Part shown: one piece after another, positions 45,187 to 55,252 of the stretch
Position numbering within the stretch: position 1 is the stretch's first letter
Layout of the letters: every line of letters begins with the position of its first letter
Source of the DNA: Bradyrhizobium sp. sGM-13
GTDB taxonomy: Bacteria; Pseudomonadota; Alphaproteobacteria; Rhizobiales; Xanthobacteraceae
Length of the DNA stretch: 64,000 bases
Assembly: GCF_018398875.1 (NCBI RefSeq)
Contig: NZ_JAGWDK010000002.1
Span: 124,001 to 188,000 of the forward strand
Reading direction: 5' to 3'
The notes under the pieces: generated by a model
Told to the model about the DNA's origin: nothing
Seen by the model: the letters and a program-made list of their open reading frames with translations, nothing else
Database searches by the model: none
Position numbers and translations under genes: made by a program

Positions 45187-46605
45187 ATGAGCGAAGCGAC
45201 GACGTTCGCCGCGTCCGGCGTTGCAGAAACTGCGCGCCGAAGCTGGCGTACGTTGCTGCTGCCCTTCAGCGCGCCTAACGCGCTCCTGCTCGCGGGCGGG
45301 CTGCTGCTCCCGAATCTGACTTCGCTAGTGGGGCTGACCTCGATCGTCGACATTGCTCTGCCGCCGCGGACCTTCGCGATCATATTCTATGCAAGCCTTG
45401 CGATCCTGGCGCGCCGTATTCCGTTCGCGTCCACGGTTGTGCTGTTCCTCTGCGTGCTCGCCTTCGACATCGTGCAAACGCTCTCGCTGCTGTTCCGCCT
45501 TGAGCCGATGGAGCTGATGGTCGCCATCGAACTGGTGCGCCACCTGCATCTCTTCGCCTCGCCACTTTATCAGGCGCTGATCGGCACCATAGCAGCGACT
45601 ACGCTGGCGGCGCTGGCGTGCCTCAGTCGGCGTAGCATGCTCATGCGCGGTAATGCCATCCTCCTTTTCGTTTTGGCGCTCGCCTTTGCCACGCTCGATT
45701 ATCTCAGCAATATCACGTGGAACTATCATTTCGGCTCAATGCTCGGCCGTGATAAGCCCGTCCAGTCGGCAGCCGAGGTTTCGGGTTTCACCGCCGCGGC
45801 GACCGCACACGGCAACAACGTCGTCCTGGTGATGGTCGAGGGCCTTGGATACCTGCTTGATCAAGCCGCTCGCGAGCGCATCGCCGCGCCGCTCTTCGAC
45901 GCGGACGTTACCAAAGACTATATCGTCACCGGAGGTCATACCCCCTATTACGGCTCGACGACTTCGGGCGAGATGCGCGAGCTGTGCAACACCCGCACCT
46001 TCTATGCCGATTTTGTTTCGGGAGACACGGCCTCCTGCCTGCCCAACTTGCTCAAGGCGCGGAGCTACGTAAACATCGCCGTGCACGCCTTCTCGGGTGG
46101 CATGTTCGAGCGGACGAAATGGTATCCGACGGTTGGCTTCGACAAGGAGCTGTTTGGCGAAGACCTCGTCGGGACGACGCACCGCACCTGCGGCAGCACC
46201 TTCCGCGGCGCCTGCGACGCCGATCTAGCGCCGGCAATCTCCGCCGCGTCCCGGGAGGCGGCGAGGGAAGGCAAGTCGCGCTTCATCTACTGGCTGACGC
46301 TCAACACGCACGTTCCGATCGCGCCCAACGAATCCCAGACCGATTTCCATTGCGGTCGTGACGGCAGCGGCTTCGGCGAGCTCAGGGTGTGCCAAATGGC
46401 GGAGCTATGGCACGACGTTTTCACTGTGGTAGCGAAGATCGCGCGTGACCCGGCCGTCGGCCCGGCCGACATCCTTGTGGTCGGCGATCATGGGCCACCG
46501 CTGTGGTCGAGGCTTGGCCGAGCACAATTCGCGGACGGTCAGGTTGCGTGGTATCGGCTGCAGCCGCGTAGCAGCGCACTCGTGCCGAGGCGGCAAGCGC
46601 AGTAA
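45187..46605 (+). CDS. membrane sulfatase / phosphoethanolamine-transferase-like protein
   Basis: 472 residues. Five or so N-terminal membrane segments (about 20-190) are followed by a periplasmic alkaline-phosphatase-superfamily domain with VVLVMVEGLGYLLD, a probable nucleophile Thr in YYGSTTSGEMREL, and the metal motif VVGDHGPPLW. The layout is that of LtaS/EptA-type enzymes that move phosphoglycerol or phosphoethanolamine onto envelope glycans or lipid A. Several cysteines in the periplasmic part could form disulfides, as in EptA. It is transcribed opposite to the oxalate genes and is probably unrelated to them. Confidence 0.8.
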   Translation: MSEATTFAASGVAETARRSWRTLLLPFSAPNALLLAGGLLLPNLTSLVGLTSIVDIALPPRTFAIIFYASLAILARRIPFASTVVLFLCVLAFDIVQTLSLLFRLEPMELMVAIELVRHLHLFASPLYQALIGTIAATTLAALACLSRRSMLMRGNAILLFVLALAFATLDYLSNITWNYHFGSMLGRDKPVQSAAEVSGFTAAATAHGNNVVLVMVEGLGYLLDQAARERIAAPLFDADVTKDYIVTGGHTPYYGSTTSGEMRELCNTRTFYADFVSGDTASCLPNLLKARSYVNIAVHAFSGGMFERTKWYPTVGFDKELFGEDLVGTTHRTCGSTFRGACDADLAPAISAASREAAREGKSRFIYWLTLNTHVPIAPNESQTDFHCGRDGSGFGELRVCQMAELWHDVFTVVAKIARDPAVGPADILVVGDHGPPLWSRLGRAQFADGQVAWYRLQPRSSALVPRRQAQ

Positions 46606-46775
46606 GCCGAGCGTCACATCTTGAATCGCTTGGACAGCGAGGGCCGGCCCTGCGCCCTTGTGGCTGAAGCCTTGTAGCCCGCGGACGCACCTTCGATGCG
46701 ACCCCGCGAGCGGGAGAGGTGCAGCGGGTGGCCGCCATACCGATTCAACCTGACTTCCTCCCGCCCTAACAAAAA

Positions 46776-46795
46776 GGCCGCCGAAACCGGCGGCC
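46776..46795 (-). terminator. terminator of the gntR-oxc-frc operon
   Basis: GGCCGCCG-GTTT-CGGCGGCC on the minus strand, followed by a run of five T, 24 bp after the frc stop. Confidence 0.85.
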
Positions 46796-46819
46796 TTTTG
46801 TGCTGTTCGGATGGCGTCG

Positions 46820-48097
46820 TTACTCCGCCGCCTGCTTGCGCGGCGGCTCGAGCGCGCCGGAATCGTGGATCTCGGCGACCTGGTGATCGCTGAAGCCGAG
46901 CACCTGGCGCAGGATTTCGTCGGTGTGCTCGCCGAGTAGCGGCGAGCGGGTCACCTCGCTCGGTGAGTCCGACAGCTTGATCGGATTGCCGACCGAGATG
47001 TACTTGCCGCGGGTCGGGTGATCGACCTCGACCACGGTGCCGGTGGCGCGCAGCGACTGGTCCTCGGCGATCTCCTTCATCGACAGGATCGGGCCGCAGG
47101 GGATGTCGTCCTTGTTGAGGATTTCCATCGCCTCGAATTTTGTCTTCGTCATCGTCCACTGTTCGATGCGGGCGAAGATCTCGTTCAGCCGGGGCAGGCG
47201 GGCCGGCGGCTTGGCGTAGTTCGGATCGGTCTTCCAGCCGGGCTCGCCGATGATGTCGCAAATCTTCTCCCAGACCGGCGCCTGGGTGATGAAGTAGATG
47301 TAGGCGTTCGGATCGGTCTCCCAGCCCTTGCACTTGAGGATGCGGCCCGGCTGACCGCCGCCGGAATCGTTGCCGGCGCGCGGCACGGCATCGCCGAACG
47401 GAATGCCTTCGCCGTATTGGCTGTATTCCTTCAGCGGGCCATGGGCGAGGCGTTGCTGGTCGCGCAGTTTTACGCGCGCAAGATTCAAGACGCCGTCCTG
47501 CATCGCTGCGGTGACGCGCTGGCCTTTGCCCGAGTGGGTGCGCTGATAGAGCGCGGTGACGATGCCGAGCGCCAGATGCAGCCCGGTGCCGCTGTCGCCG
47601 ATCTGCGCGCCGGTGACGAGCGGCAGACCGTCGCGGAAGCCGGTTGTCGAGGCGGCGCCGCCGGTGCACTGCGCGACGTTCTCATACACCTTGCAGTCTT
47701 CGTAGGGGCCGGGACCAAAGCCCTTGATCGAGGCCACGATCATCTTCGGGTTGATGCTGTGGATCTTCTCCCAGGGGAAGCCCATGCGGTCGAGCACGCC
47801 GGGGCCGAAGTTTTCCACCAGCACGTCGCAGCTCTTGATCAGCGCGGTGAGGACTTCCTTGCCCTTCGGGTTCTTGGTGTCGAGCGTGATCGAACGCTTG
47901 TTGTGGTTCAGCATGGTGAAATACAGGCTGTCTACGTTCGGGATGTCCTGCAACTGACCGCGCGTGATGTCGCCGACGCCTGGGCGTTCGACCTTGATCA
48001 CATCGGCGCCGAACCACGCGAGCAATTGCGTGCAGGTAGGCCCCGACTGGACGTGGGTGAAATCAAGAATGCGAACGCCCGTGAGCGCCTTTGTCAT
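46820..48097 (-). CDS. frc: formyl-CoA:oxalate CoA-transferase
   Basis: 425 residues of the class III CoA-transferase family. It matches the Oxalobacter enzyme closely: [68 protein letters not shown] and [13 protein letters not shown]. The catalytic Asp168 is in [10 protein letters not shown]. It moves CoA from formyl-CoA to oxalate, giving oxalyl-CoA and formate in the cytoplasm. ATG 48097 is preferred over 48103 because GGAG lies eight bases before it. It lies 59 bp after oxc, in the gntR-oxc-frc operon. Confidence 0.95.
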   Translation of the reverse strand: MTKALTGVRILDFTHVQSGPTCTQLLAWFGADVIKVERPGVGDITRGQLQDIPNVDSLYFTMLNHNKRSITLDTKNPKGKEVLTALIKSCDVLVENFGPGVLDRMGFPWEKIHSINPKMIVASIKGFGPGPYEDCKVYENVAQCTGGAASTTGFRDGLPLVTGAQIGDSGTGLHLALGIVTALYQRTHSGKGQRVTAAMQDGVLNLARVKLRDQQRLAHGPLKEYSQYGEGIPFGDAVPRAGNDSGGGQPGRILKCKGWETDPNAYIYFITQAPVWEKICDIIGEPGWKTDPNYAKPPARLPRLNEIFARIEQWTMTKTKFEAMEILNKDDIPCGPILSMKEIAEDQSLRATGTVVEVDHPTRGKYISVGNPIKLSDSPSEVTRSPLLGEHTDEILRQVLGFSDHQVAEIHDSGALEPPRKQAAE

Positions 48098-48156
48098 CGT
48101 CATTGCTCCGTACTGTGTCTGTACTGCGTGATGCAGATTGAATGGATGGAAGTCGG

Positions 48157-49887
48157 TTATTTCTTTTTCAGGACGCTTTGCGGGTTGAGGTTGCCAATGC
48201 GGCCGCTCTCCGAGCCTGCCGCCGGATCGATCACGGCGTTGATCAGCGTCGGCTTGCCGGAATCCATCGCCGCATTGACGGCGCGCTTCAATTCGTCGGG
48301 CGAGGTGGCGTTGATGCCGACGCCGCCGAAGGCTTCCATCATCTTGTCGTAGCGCGAGCCCTTAACGAACACCGTCGTCGCCGGATCTGAACCGCCCGTA
48401 TTGACGTCGGTGCCGCGGTAGATGCCGTCATTGTTGAAGATGACGATGCAGACCGGAAGCTGGTAGCGGCAGATGGTCTCGATCTCCATGCCGGAGAAGC
48501 CGAACGCCGAGTCGCCTTCGACCGCGAGCACCGGCTTGCCGGTTTCGACGGCCGCTGCAATCGAATAGCCCATGCCGATGCCCATCACGCCCCAGGTGCC
48601 GACGTCGAGCCGCTTGCGCGGCTTGTACATATCGATGACGCCGCGGGCGAGGTCGAGCGTGTTGGCGCCTTCGTTGACGAGGATGGCGTCCGGCCGCTCC
48701 TTGATGATGGTGCGCAGTGCGCCGAGCGCGCCGTGATAATCCATCGGGGAAGCGTTGCTCATCAGCTTCGGCGCCATCTTGGCGACGTTGTCGTCACGCT
48801 TCTTGTTGACGGTCGAGACCCAGTCGGCTGGCGCGGCCGGCCAGTTGCCGCCCATGCCCTCGAGCAGAGCGGATACGCAGGAGCCGATATCGCCGACCAC
48901 GGGGGCCGCGATCTCGACGTTGGAATCCATCTCCTTCGGCTCGATGTCGACCTGGATGAATTTCTTCGGCGCATCGCCCCAGGTCTTGCCTTTGCCGTGC
49001 GACAACAGCCAGTTGAGGCGGGCGCCGATCAGCATCACGACGTCGGCGTCCTTCAGCACGGTCGAGCGCGCGGCACCGGCCGACTGGGCGTGCGTGTCGG
49101 GCAGCAGGCCCTTGGCCATGCTCATCTGCAGGAACGGCGCGCCGGTCTTTTCGACAAAGGCGCGGATCTCGTTGTCGGCCTGTGCGTAAGCCGCGCCCTT
49201 GCCGAGAATGATGAGGGGACGCTTGGCGCCCTTGAACACGTCGAGCGCGCGCTTGACGGCCGACGGGGCAGGGATCTGGGCGGGGGCTGCATCGATCACC
49301 TTCACCAGCGACCTCGCGCCGGCGCCGGCGTCCATCACCTGGCCGAAGAGTTTGGCCGGCAGGTCGAGATAGACGCCGCCCGGACGTCCCGACACCGCGG
49401 CGCGGATCGCGCGGGCGAGACCGATACCGATGTCGGCGGCATGCAGCACGCGGAACGCTGCCTTGCAGAGCGGCTTGGCGATCGCAAGCTGGTCCATCTC
49501 TTCATAGTCGCCCTGCTGCAGGTCGACGATCTCGCGCTCGGAGGAACCCGAGATCAGGATCATCGGGAAGCAGTTGGTGGTGGCGTGGGCCAGCGCAGTG
49601 AGGCCGTTGAGAAAGCCGGGCGCGGAGACCGTGAGGCAGACGCCCGGTTTTTTGGTGAGAAAGCCGGCGATCGAGGCCGCGTAACCGGCGTTCTGCTCGT
49701 GGCGGAACGACAATACGCGCATGCCCGCGGCCTGCATCATGCGTCCGAGGTCGGTGATCGGGATGCCCGGCACACCATAGATGGTGTTGATGCCGTTGAG
49801 CTTGAGCGCATCGATGACGAGATGAAAGCCATCCGTCAGCTCTTGCTCGGTGCCCGGTGCTTCGGACTTGGTCGCGGTATTCAGCAT
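48157..49887 (-). CDS. oxc: oxalyl-CoA decarboxylase
   Basis: 576 residues, a thiamine-diphosphate enzyme that converts oxalyl-CoA to formyl-CoA and CO2. The catalytic Glu64 is in [12 protein letters not shown], and the ThDP/Mg motif runs [20 protein letters not shown] to [11 protein letters not shown]. The C-terminal region ([13 protein letters not shown]) matches the CoA-binding part of Oxc. ATG 49887 has GGGAG nine bases upstream; 49896 is too close to it. It lies between gntR and frc on the same strand. Confidence 0.95.
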   Translation of the reverse strand: MLNTATKSEAPGTEQELTDGFHLVIDALKLNGINTIYGVPGIPITDLGRMMQAAGMRVLSFRHEQNAGYAASIAGFLTKKPGVCLTVSAPGFLNGLTALAHATTNCFPMILISGSSEREIVDLQQGDYEEMDQLAIAKPLCKAAFRVLHAADIGIGLARAIRAAVSGRPGGVYLDLPAKLFGQVMDAGAGARSLVKVIDAAPAQIPAPSAVKRALDVFKGAKRPLIILGKGAAYAQADNEIRAFVEKTGAPFLQMSMAKGLLPDTHAQSAGAARSTVLKDADVVMLIGARLNWLLSHGKGKTWGDAPKKFIQVDIEPKEMDSNVEIAAPVVGDIGSCVSALLEGMGGNWPAAPADWVSTVNKKRDDNVAKMAPKLMSNASPMDYHGALGALRTIIKERPDAILVNEGANTLDLARGVIDMYKPRKRLDVGTWGVMGIGMGYSIAAAVETGKPVLAVEGDSAFGFSGMEIETICRYQLPVCIVIFNNDGIYRGTDVNTGGSDPATTVFVKGSRYDKMMEAFGGVGINATSPDELKRAVNAAMDSGKPTLINAVIDPAAGSESGRIGNLNPQSVLKKK

Positions 49888-49953
49888 GGGCTTCATCTCC
49901 CTGATCGTTTTGGTTCGGACGATTTTTCGTCGTCTTCTGGTGCGAAGGTTCGT

Positions 49954-50685
49954 CTAGCTAAAAAGTTCCTGCCCGTGCGCTTCGACGTAGGCGGCAAGGC
50001 CCAGCGTGTGGTCGCGCGCGCGCTTCTCGGCGAGTTCGGTGTCGCGTGCTTCCAGCGCTTCGATGATGGCAAGATGTTCGGGCAGCGAGGTCGCGGTGCG
50101 GTCCTTGCGTCCGATGGTCAGTTGCCGGTAGCCGCGCACATGCAGCAGCAGATCGTTGGTCAAATCGACCAGCACCGGCGATTCCGAAAGCGAGATCAGC
50201 GCCTGATGGAACGCGATGTTGGCCTTGGAGTATTCCTCGACATGATCCTGCGGCAGCCGGTCCTTGCCAAAATCCTTGAAGAAATCGCGCAGCGCGGTGA
50301 TGTCCTTCTTGCGCGCGGTGGTCGTGATCAGGCGCGCCGCCATGCTCTCGAGTGCGGCCCAGGCGCGGATCATGTCGACGATCTCGGTCTTGGTGCGCCG
50401 GACCACGACGATGCCGCGACGCGGCACGGTTTTGACGAAGCCATCCTGTTCCAGCATCGCGATGGCTTCGCGAATAGGGGTGCGGCTGACGCCGAGGCGT
50501 TCGGACAGCGCTCGCTCGTCGAGCATCACTTGCTCGGGCGTCGCATAGATATCCATCTTGAGAATAGCTTCCTTCAAGGCCTCATAGGCCTTGTTCTTGA
50601 AGCTCGTCTCAGGCGCAATCCGAACGATTGCGATATCTGCCTCAGCCATGACAGGCGGCGCCTTGGTTTGTTTACGTGCGGGCAC
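49954..50685 (-). CDS. GntR/FadR-family regulator of the oxalate island
   Basis: 243 residues from a GTG with GGAGGAGACGAGTC upstream. An N-terminal winged helix (DERALSERLGVSRTPIREAI, then QDGFVKTVPRRG) is joined to an all-helical FCD ligand domain (about 100-230) with candidate metal/ligand residues in IAFHQALISLSE and LPEHLAIIEALEARD. First gene of gntR-oxc-frc and divergent from the acyl-CoA ligase gene; two copies of a 17-bp near-palindrome lie in the shared promoter. It is the obvious candidate to bind all six sites, with oxalate, oxalyl-CoA or a related metabolite as effector (inference). Confidence 0.92.
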   Translation of the reverse strand: MPARKQTKAPPVMAEADIAIVRIAPETSFKNKAYEALKEAILKMDIYATPEQVMLDERALSERLGVSRTPIREAIAMLEQDGFVKTVPRRGIVVVRRTKTEIVDMIRAWAALESMAARLITTTARKKDITALRDFFKDFGKDRLPQDHVEEYSKANIAFHQALISLSESPVLVDLTNDLLLHVRGYRQLTIGRKDRTATSLPEHLAIIEALEARDTELAEKRARDHTLGLAAYVEAHGQELFS

Positions 50686-50745
50686 GACTCGTCTCCTCCC
50701 TGTTTTGGAGACGTCTTCTTAGCAGAAGAAACACCCGAAGATTTT

Positions 50746-50762
50746 TGGCATACCAAATACCA
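50746..50762. promoter_or_regulatory. operator site 5 of the oxalate-island regulon
   Basis: TGGCATACCAAATACCA, 60 bp upstream of the gntR start and 81 bp (centre to centre) from site 6. Confidence 0.75.
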
Positions 50763-50826
50763 GGATGTCAAGATGCCCGTGTTTTCGCTGTTTCCGCGCG
50801 ATAGTTTGTCTTGACAATCTAATCTC

Positions 50827-50843
50827 TGGCATACCAAATGCCA
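50827..50843. promoter_or_regulatory. operator site 6 of the oxalate-island regulon
   Basis: TGGCATACCAAATGCCA, the most symmetrical copy, 25 bp upstream of the acyl-CoA ligase start. A repressor bound here would overlap the ligase promoter. Confidence 0.8.
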
Positions 50844-50868
50844 TAAAACTAGCCCCAGGAGGAAGCCA

Positions 50869-53034
50869 ATGTCAAATTCTGCAGATGCGGCCCGCAAGAT
50901 CGCCGAGCCCAGCGCCCAAGAGGCTGTCCGCCGGGTGCTCGATACGGTGAAAGCCGAGAAGCGCACGAGCCTCACCGCGCCGGAAGGCAAGGTCGTGTGC
51001 GATGCTTATGGCATCCCGGTTCCTAAAGAAGACGTGGCCAAATCTGCCGCCGATGCATCCAAGATTGCATCCAGCATGGGCTTCCCGGTGGTGATGAAAA
51101 TCGTCTCGCCGGATATTCTCCACAAGACCGAAGCCGGCGGCGTCATGGTCGGGATCAAGTCCGCGGCCGATGCCGCGAAGGCCTATGACACCATTCTCGC
51201 CAATGCGAAGAAGTATAAGGCCGACGCCAAGATCGAGGGCATCCAGGTGCAGCAGATGCTGGCCGGCGGCACCGAAGTCATCGTCGGTTCCATTACCGAT
51301 GGTTCGTTCGGCAAGCTTGTCGCCTTCGGCCTCGGCGGCGTGCTGGTCGAGGTGCTGAAAGACATCACCTTCCGCCTGGCGCCCGCAACCAAGGACGATG
51401 CGCTGTCGATGCTCGACGGCATCCAGGCTCATGACATGCTGAAGGGCGTGCGCGGCGGCGATCCGGTCAGCCGCGATGCGCTGGCTGACGTCATCGTCAA
51501 GGTCTCGCAGCTCGTCAGCGATTTCCCCGAAATCGTTGAACTCGATCTCAATCCGGTATTCGCCACCAAGAAGGACGCGATTGCCGCCGACGTGCGCATC
51601 GTCGTCGATTTCGACTACAAGCCGCGTCCGGCGCCGCGCCCGACCGAAGAAATCGTCACTGCGATGAACCGCATCATGCAGCCGAAGGGCGTTGCTGTGA
51701 TCGGCGCCTCCGCCGAGGACGGCAAGATCGGCAACTCCGTGATGAAGAACTTGATCAACGGCGGCTACAAGGGCGAGATCTATCCGATCCATCCGAAGGC
51801 GGCCGATATTCTCGGCTATAAGGCCTACAAGAGCGTCAAGGACGTGCCGGGCGTGATCGACACCGCAGTGTTCGCGATCCCCGCAAAATTCGTTGCAGGC
51901 GCGCTGGCCGAATGCGGCGAGAAGAAAATTCCAGGTGCCGTGCTGATTCCGTCGGGCTTTGCCGAAGCCGGCGCGCCTGAATTGCAGGCCGAAATCGTCG
52001 AGGTCGGCAAGAAGTACAACGTCCGCCTGATGGGGCCGAACATCTACGGCTTCTACTATACGTGGTCGAATCTCTGCGCGACGTTCTGCACCGCCTACGA
52101 CGTCAAGGGCCATGCGGCTTTGTCGTCGCAATCCGGCGGCATCGGCATGGCGATCATCGGTTTTTCGCGCTCGGCGAAAATGGGTGTGTCAGCGATCGTC
52201 GGTCTCGGCAATAAGTCCGACATCGACGAGGACGATCTGCTGGCGTTCTTCGAGCAGGACCCCAACACCAACCTGATCGCCCAGCACTGCGAAGACCTGA
52301 AGGACGGCCGTGCGTTTGCGGAAGCCGCCAAGCGCGTCGCCAAGAAGAAGCCGGTGATCGTGCTCAAGGCGGGCCGCACGTCTGCTGGTGCGAAGGCGGC
52401 CTCGTCGCATACCGGCGCGCTCGCCGGCAACGACAAGATCTACGAGGACGTGTTCAAGCAGTCGGGCGTGATCCGCGCCCGGTCCTTGCGGCAATTGCTC
52501 GAGTTTGCGCGCGGCGTGCCGGTGTTGCCGACCCCGAAGGGCGAGAACGTGCTAATCATCACCGGCGCCGGTGGTTCGGGCGTGCTGCTGTCGGACTCCT
52601 GTGTGGATAACGGCCTGTCACTGATGCAGATGCCGCCGGATCTCGACGCGGCCTTCCGAAAATTCATCCCACCGTTCGGCGCGGCCGGAAATCCTGTGGA
52701 TATCACCGGTGGCGAGCCGCCGATCACCTACATCAATACCGTGAAGCTCGGCCTGTCGGATGAGCGCATCCATTCGCTGATCCTCGGTTACTGGCACACG
52801 ATCGTCACCCCGCCGATGGTGTTCGCCCGCAACATGGTCGAGGTGAAGAAGGAGATGGAGGCCAAGGGCTTCGTGAAGCCGATCGTCGCCTCGCTCGCCG
52901 GCGACGTCGAGGTCGAGGAGGCCGCCGAGTATCTCTACCAGAACGGCATCCCGGCCTATGCCTATTCGACCGAACTGCCGGTCGAGGTGTTGGGGGCCAA
53001 GTACAAGTGGGCACGCGGCGCGGGCTTGCTCTGA
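50869..53034 (+). CDS. ADP-forming acyl-CoA synthetase (fused subunits), oxalate-linked
   Basis: 721 residues. The N-terminal ~250 residues are an ATP-grasp (beta) domain (FPVVMKIVSPDILHKTEAGGV; GTEVIVGSITDGSFGKLVAFGLGG; ELDLNPVF). The rest is the CoA-binding/ligase (alpha) part, beginning PKGVAVIGASAEDGKIGN, with the phospho-His loop SSHTGALAGND. Such enzymes couple acyl-CoA formation to ADP phosphorylation or the reverse. AGGAGG precedes the ATG, and operator site 6 overlaps its promoter. By context the acid may be oxalate or formate, feeding or replacing the Frc reaction; not provable from sequence. Confidence 0.88.
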   Translation: MSNSADAARKIAEPSAQEAVRRVLDTVKAEKRTSLTAPEGKVVCDAYGIPVPKEDVAKSAADASKIASSMGFPVVMKIVSPDILHKTEAGGVMVGIKSAADAAKAYDTILANAKKYKADAKIEGIQVQQMLAGGTEVIVGSITDGSFGKLVAFGLGGVLVEVLKDITFRLAPATKDDALSMLDGIQAHDMLKGVRGGDPVSRDALADVIVKVSQLVSDFPEIVELDLNPVFATKKDAIAADVRIVVDFDYKPRPAPRPTEEIVTAMNRIMQPKGVAVIGASAEDGKIGNSVMKNLINGGYKGEIYPIHPKAADILGYKAYKSVKDVPGVIDTAVFAIPAKFVAGALAECGEKKIPGAVLIPSGFAEAGAPELQAEIVEVGKKYNVRLMGPNIYGFYYTWSNLCATFCTAYDVKGHAALSSQSGGIGMAIIGFSRSAKMGVSAIVGLGNKSDIDEDDLLAFFEQDPNTNLIAQHCEDLKDGRAFAEAAKRVAKKKPVIVLKAGRTSAGAKAASSHTGALAGNDKIYEDVFKQSGVIRARSLRQLLEFARGVPVLPTPKGENVLIITGAGGSGVLLSDSCVDNGLSLMQMPPDLDAAFRKFIPPFGAAGNPVDITGGEPPITYINTVKLGLSDERIHSLILGYWHTIVTPPMVFARNMVEVKKEMEAKGFVKPIVASLAGDVEVEEAAEYLYQNGIPAYAYSTELPVEVLGAKYKWARGAGLL

Positions 53035-53049
53035 GCTTATCAACGATAA

Positions 53050-53079
53050 ATGCCGCTTCGGAAACATCCGAAGCGGCAT
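53050..53079 (+). terminator. terminator of the acyl-CoA ligase gene
   Basis: ATGCCGCTTCGGA-AACA-TCCGAAGCGGCAT followed by TTTTG, 15 bp after the stop codon. Confidence 0.9.
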
Positions 53080-53148
53080 TTTTGTCCAACGAATAACAAC
53101 AAACGGACATTCGCCGTTCGACGCGCTGGCACTCTGACTGATTGATGG

Positions 53149-54009
53149 ATGCAGGTCGCGATGAAGAGAGACGTGATCCGGCGCAAGCCCATCGAGCCGA
53201 AATCGAGTTCAGACCAGGACGAGAATGCCCGCGACGGCGGCGTCCAGTCCGTCGACCGCGCGCTGTCGATCATTGAAACGCTCGCCGAAGACGACGAAGG
53301 CTATCGCCTGAGCGATCTCGCCATCCGCACGGGGCTGTCAACCTCAACCGTGCACCGCCTGCTCGGGACGCTGGAAAGCCGCCGCTTCGTGCAGTTCGAC
53401 CGTACCGAATCGAAATGGCATGTCGGAGCGCGCGCCTTCACGGTGGGAGCAACCTTCGCCCGCCGCCGCAATTTCACGGCACAGGCGATGCCATACCTGC
53501 GCAAGCTGCGCGACCTAACGCGGGAGACGGCGAATCTCGCCGTCGTCGACGACGAATTCATCATCGTGCTGACCCGCATGGAAAGCCGCGAAATCATGCG
53601 GTCGCTGACCAAGGTCGGCGGCCGCGTCGCGATGGTCGCCTCCGGCGTCGGCAAGGCGGTGCTGGCGACCTATTCCAACGAGGACGTCAGCGCGATCATC
53701 CGTCATCACGGCATGCCGCGGCTGACCGAAAAATCGATCGTGCGCCCGGGCGATCTGTTCAAGGAACTCGAAAAAATCCGCCGCCAGGGTTTTGCGATCG
53801 ACGACGAGGAGGCCTGCATGGGCCTGCGCTGCATCGCGGCCGTCGTCTATAATGACTGCGCCGAGCCGCTGGCGGCGATTTCCGTCTCCGGCATGACCAG
53901 CCGGCTCACCGATGAGCGCCTGCCAGCAATCGGTCAGACTGTGCGCGAGGTGGCGGCTGAGCTGACGGTGGCGCTTGGTGGGGTGATGCCGGAGGCGAAG
54001 GCCGGCTGA
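53149..54009 (+). CDS. IclR-family transcriptional regulator
   Basis: 286 residues (an ATG at 53161 is an alternative start). The N-terminal HTH (VQSVDRALSIIETLAEDDEGYRLSDLA..., STSTVHRLLGTLESRRFVQ) is followed by the IclR effector domain (ALISVSGM-like end AAISVSGMTSRLTDERL). IclR proteins often control glyoxylate and aromatic-acid genes. It lies 168 bp upstream of a ketopantoate-reductase-like gene on the same strand and 3.3 kb before gcl; control of either is possible but not shown. Confidence 0.9.
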   Translation: MQVAMKRDVIRRKPIEPKSSSDQDENARDGGVQSVDRALSIIETLAEDDEGYRLSDLAIRTGLSTSTVHRLLGTLESRRFVQFDRTESKWHVGARAFTVGATFARRRNFTAQAMPYLRKLRDLTRETANLAVVDDEFIIVLTRMESREIMRSLTKVGGRVAMVASGVGKAVLATYSNEDVSAIIRHHGMPRLTEKSIVRPGDLFKELEKIRRQGFAIDDEEACMGLRCIAAVVYNDCAEPLAAISVSGMTSRLTDERLPAIGQTVREVAAELTVALGGVMPEAKAG

Positions 54010-54176
54010 GCCGTGGCCGCAGCCACAAGCCATCCATGATTATCGGTATGGCATGGGTCCGCTTTTGCCACAAAGCGGCCGGTTGGCAGCGAACTCCGAT
54101 CCGCTAGACTGTTCTCTCCAAAGAACACGCGGATGCAGTTGCGTCCTCTGTCGCAAGAAAATTCACGGGAGAGAGC

Positions 54177-55238
54177 ATGGCGCGGAAGATCGCGATCGTC
54201 GGAGCAGGGGCCGTTGGCGGGTACGCCGGCGCGCATATGGTGCAGGCGGGCGAGGACGTCACGTTCATCGATCCCTGGCCCGAGCATGTCGAGCACATGC
54301 GGAAGCACGGGCTGCGCGTCACCCACGCGATGGATGTCGCGGAATTCTCGGTGCCCGTGCGCGCGCTTCACGTCACGGATGCGCAGCGGCTCGCCAAGGA
54401 AAAACCGATCGACGTCGCCTTCGTCTGTATGAAATCCTACGACACCGCCTGGGCGACCATGCTGATCCAGCAATATCTGGCGCCGGACGGCTATGTCGTG
54501 TCGCTGCAGAACTGCATGAACGAGGAAACGATTGCCGGCATCGTCGGCTGGGGCAAGACGCTGGGCTGCATTGCCAGCAGCATCACGGTGAACCTGCCGG
54601 AGCCCGGCCATATCCACCGTGGCGCCGGCAAAGGCGGGGCGGCGCATACGGTGTTTCGCGCCGGCGAGGTGCACGGCCGCATCACGCCGCGGGCGGAGGA
54701 AGTCTGTCGCCTGGTCGGCTATTCCGATAGCGCCAAGGTGACGGAGAATCTCTGGGGCGAGCGCTGGTCGAAACTGGTCGCCAACGTCATGGGCAACGGG
54801 CTCTCGGCCTGCACCGGCCTGCCGGGCGGAGAAATTTTGCAAAGCGAGCCGCTGCGCCGGTTCTCCACCAGGCTCGGCAGCGAAGCGATCCGCGTTGGCC
54901 AAGCGCATGGCTATCAACTGGAAGAGATATTGCATTTGCCGCCGGACACGATTGCGCGGGCAGGCGAGGGCGACGAGGAAGCGATGCGGGTCTGCGACGA
55001 GCAGCGCTTCAAGGACTCAAAGCGCACGTCTTCCGAGCAGCGCCCCTCGATGGGTCAGGACATGCAGAAGGGCCGTCGCACCGAGATCGAGTTCCTCAAC
55101 GGTTTTGTCGTGCGCGAGGGCGAGAAGCTCGGCATCGCCTGCACCGCAAACGCCGCGCTGACGGATATCGTCAAGCGCGTGGAGCGCGGCGAACTGAGCG
55201 TCGATCCGCGGCACATCACAGAATTGCGGATGAACTGA
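54177..55238 (+). CDS. 2-dehydropantoate 2-reductase family protein
   Basis: 353 residues. It has the Rossmann motif GAGAVGGYAGAHM at 10-22, the family segments VAFVCMKSYDT and LQNCMNEETI, and the C-terminal domain with KLVANVMGNGLSACTG (the conserved Lys-Asn region) and EIEFLNGFVVREGEKLGI. The family reduces ketopantoate with NADPH for pantothenate synthesis, but many members act on other 2-oxo acids. A GAGAG ribosome site lies close to the ATG. A longer insertion (about 250-300) than in PanE argues for a different substrate. Confidence 0.85.
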   Translation: MARKIAIVGAGAVGGYAGAHMVQAGEDVTFIDPWPEHVEHMRKHGLRVTHAMDVAEFSVPVRALHVTDAQRLAKEKPIDVAFVCMKSYDTAWATMLIQQYLAPDGYVVSLQNCMNEETIAGIVGWGKTLGCIASSITVNLPEPGHIHRGAGKGGAAHTVFRAGEVHGRITPRAEEVCRLVGYSDSAKVTENLWGERWSKLVANVMGNGLSACTGLPGGEILQSEPLRRFSTRLGSEAIRVGQAHGYQLEEILHLPPDTIARAGEGDEEAMRVCDEQRFKDSKRTSSEQRPSMGQDMQKGRRTEIEFLNGFVVREGEKLGIACTANAALTDIVKRVERGELSVDPRHITELRMN

Positions 55239-55252
55239 GCGGCCAGCATCGT

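Noticed and set aside
47018..48352. 444-codon open frame on the + strand
   Set aside because: Antisense to frc and the end of oxc, both strongly supported by motifs.
48733..50814. 693-codon open frame on the + strand
   Set aside because: Antisense to oxc and gntR; the length reflects GC-rich third positions, not a gene.
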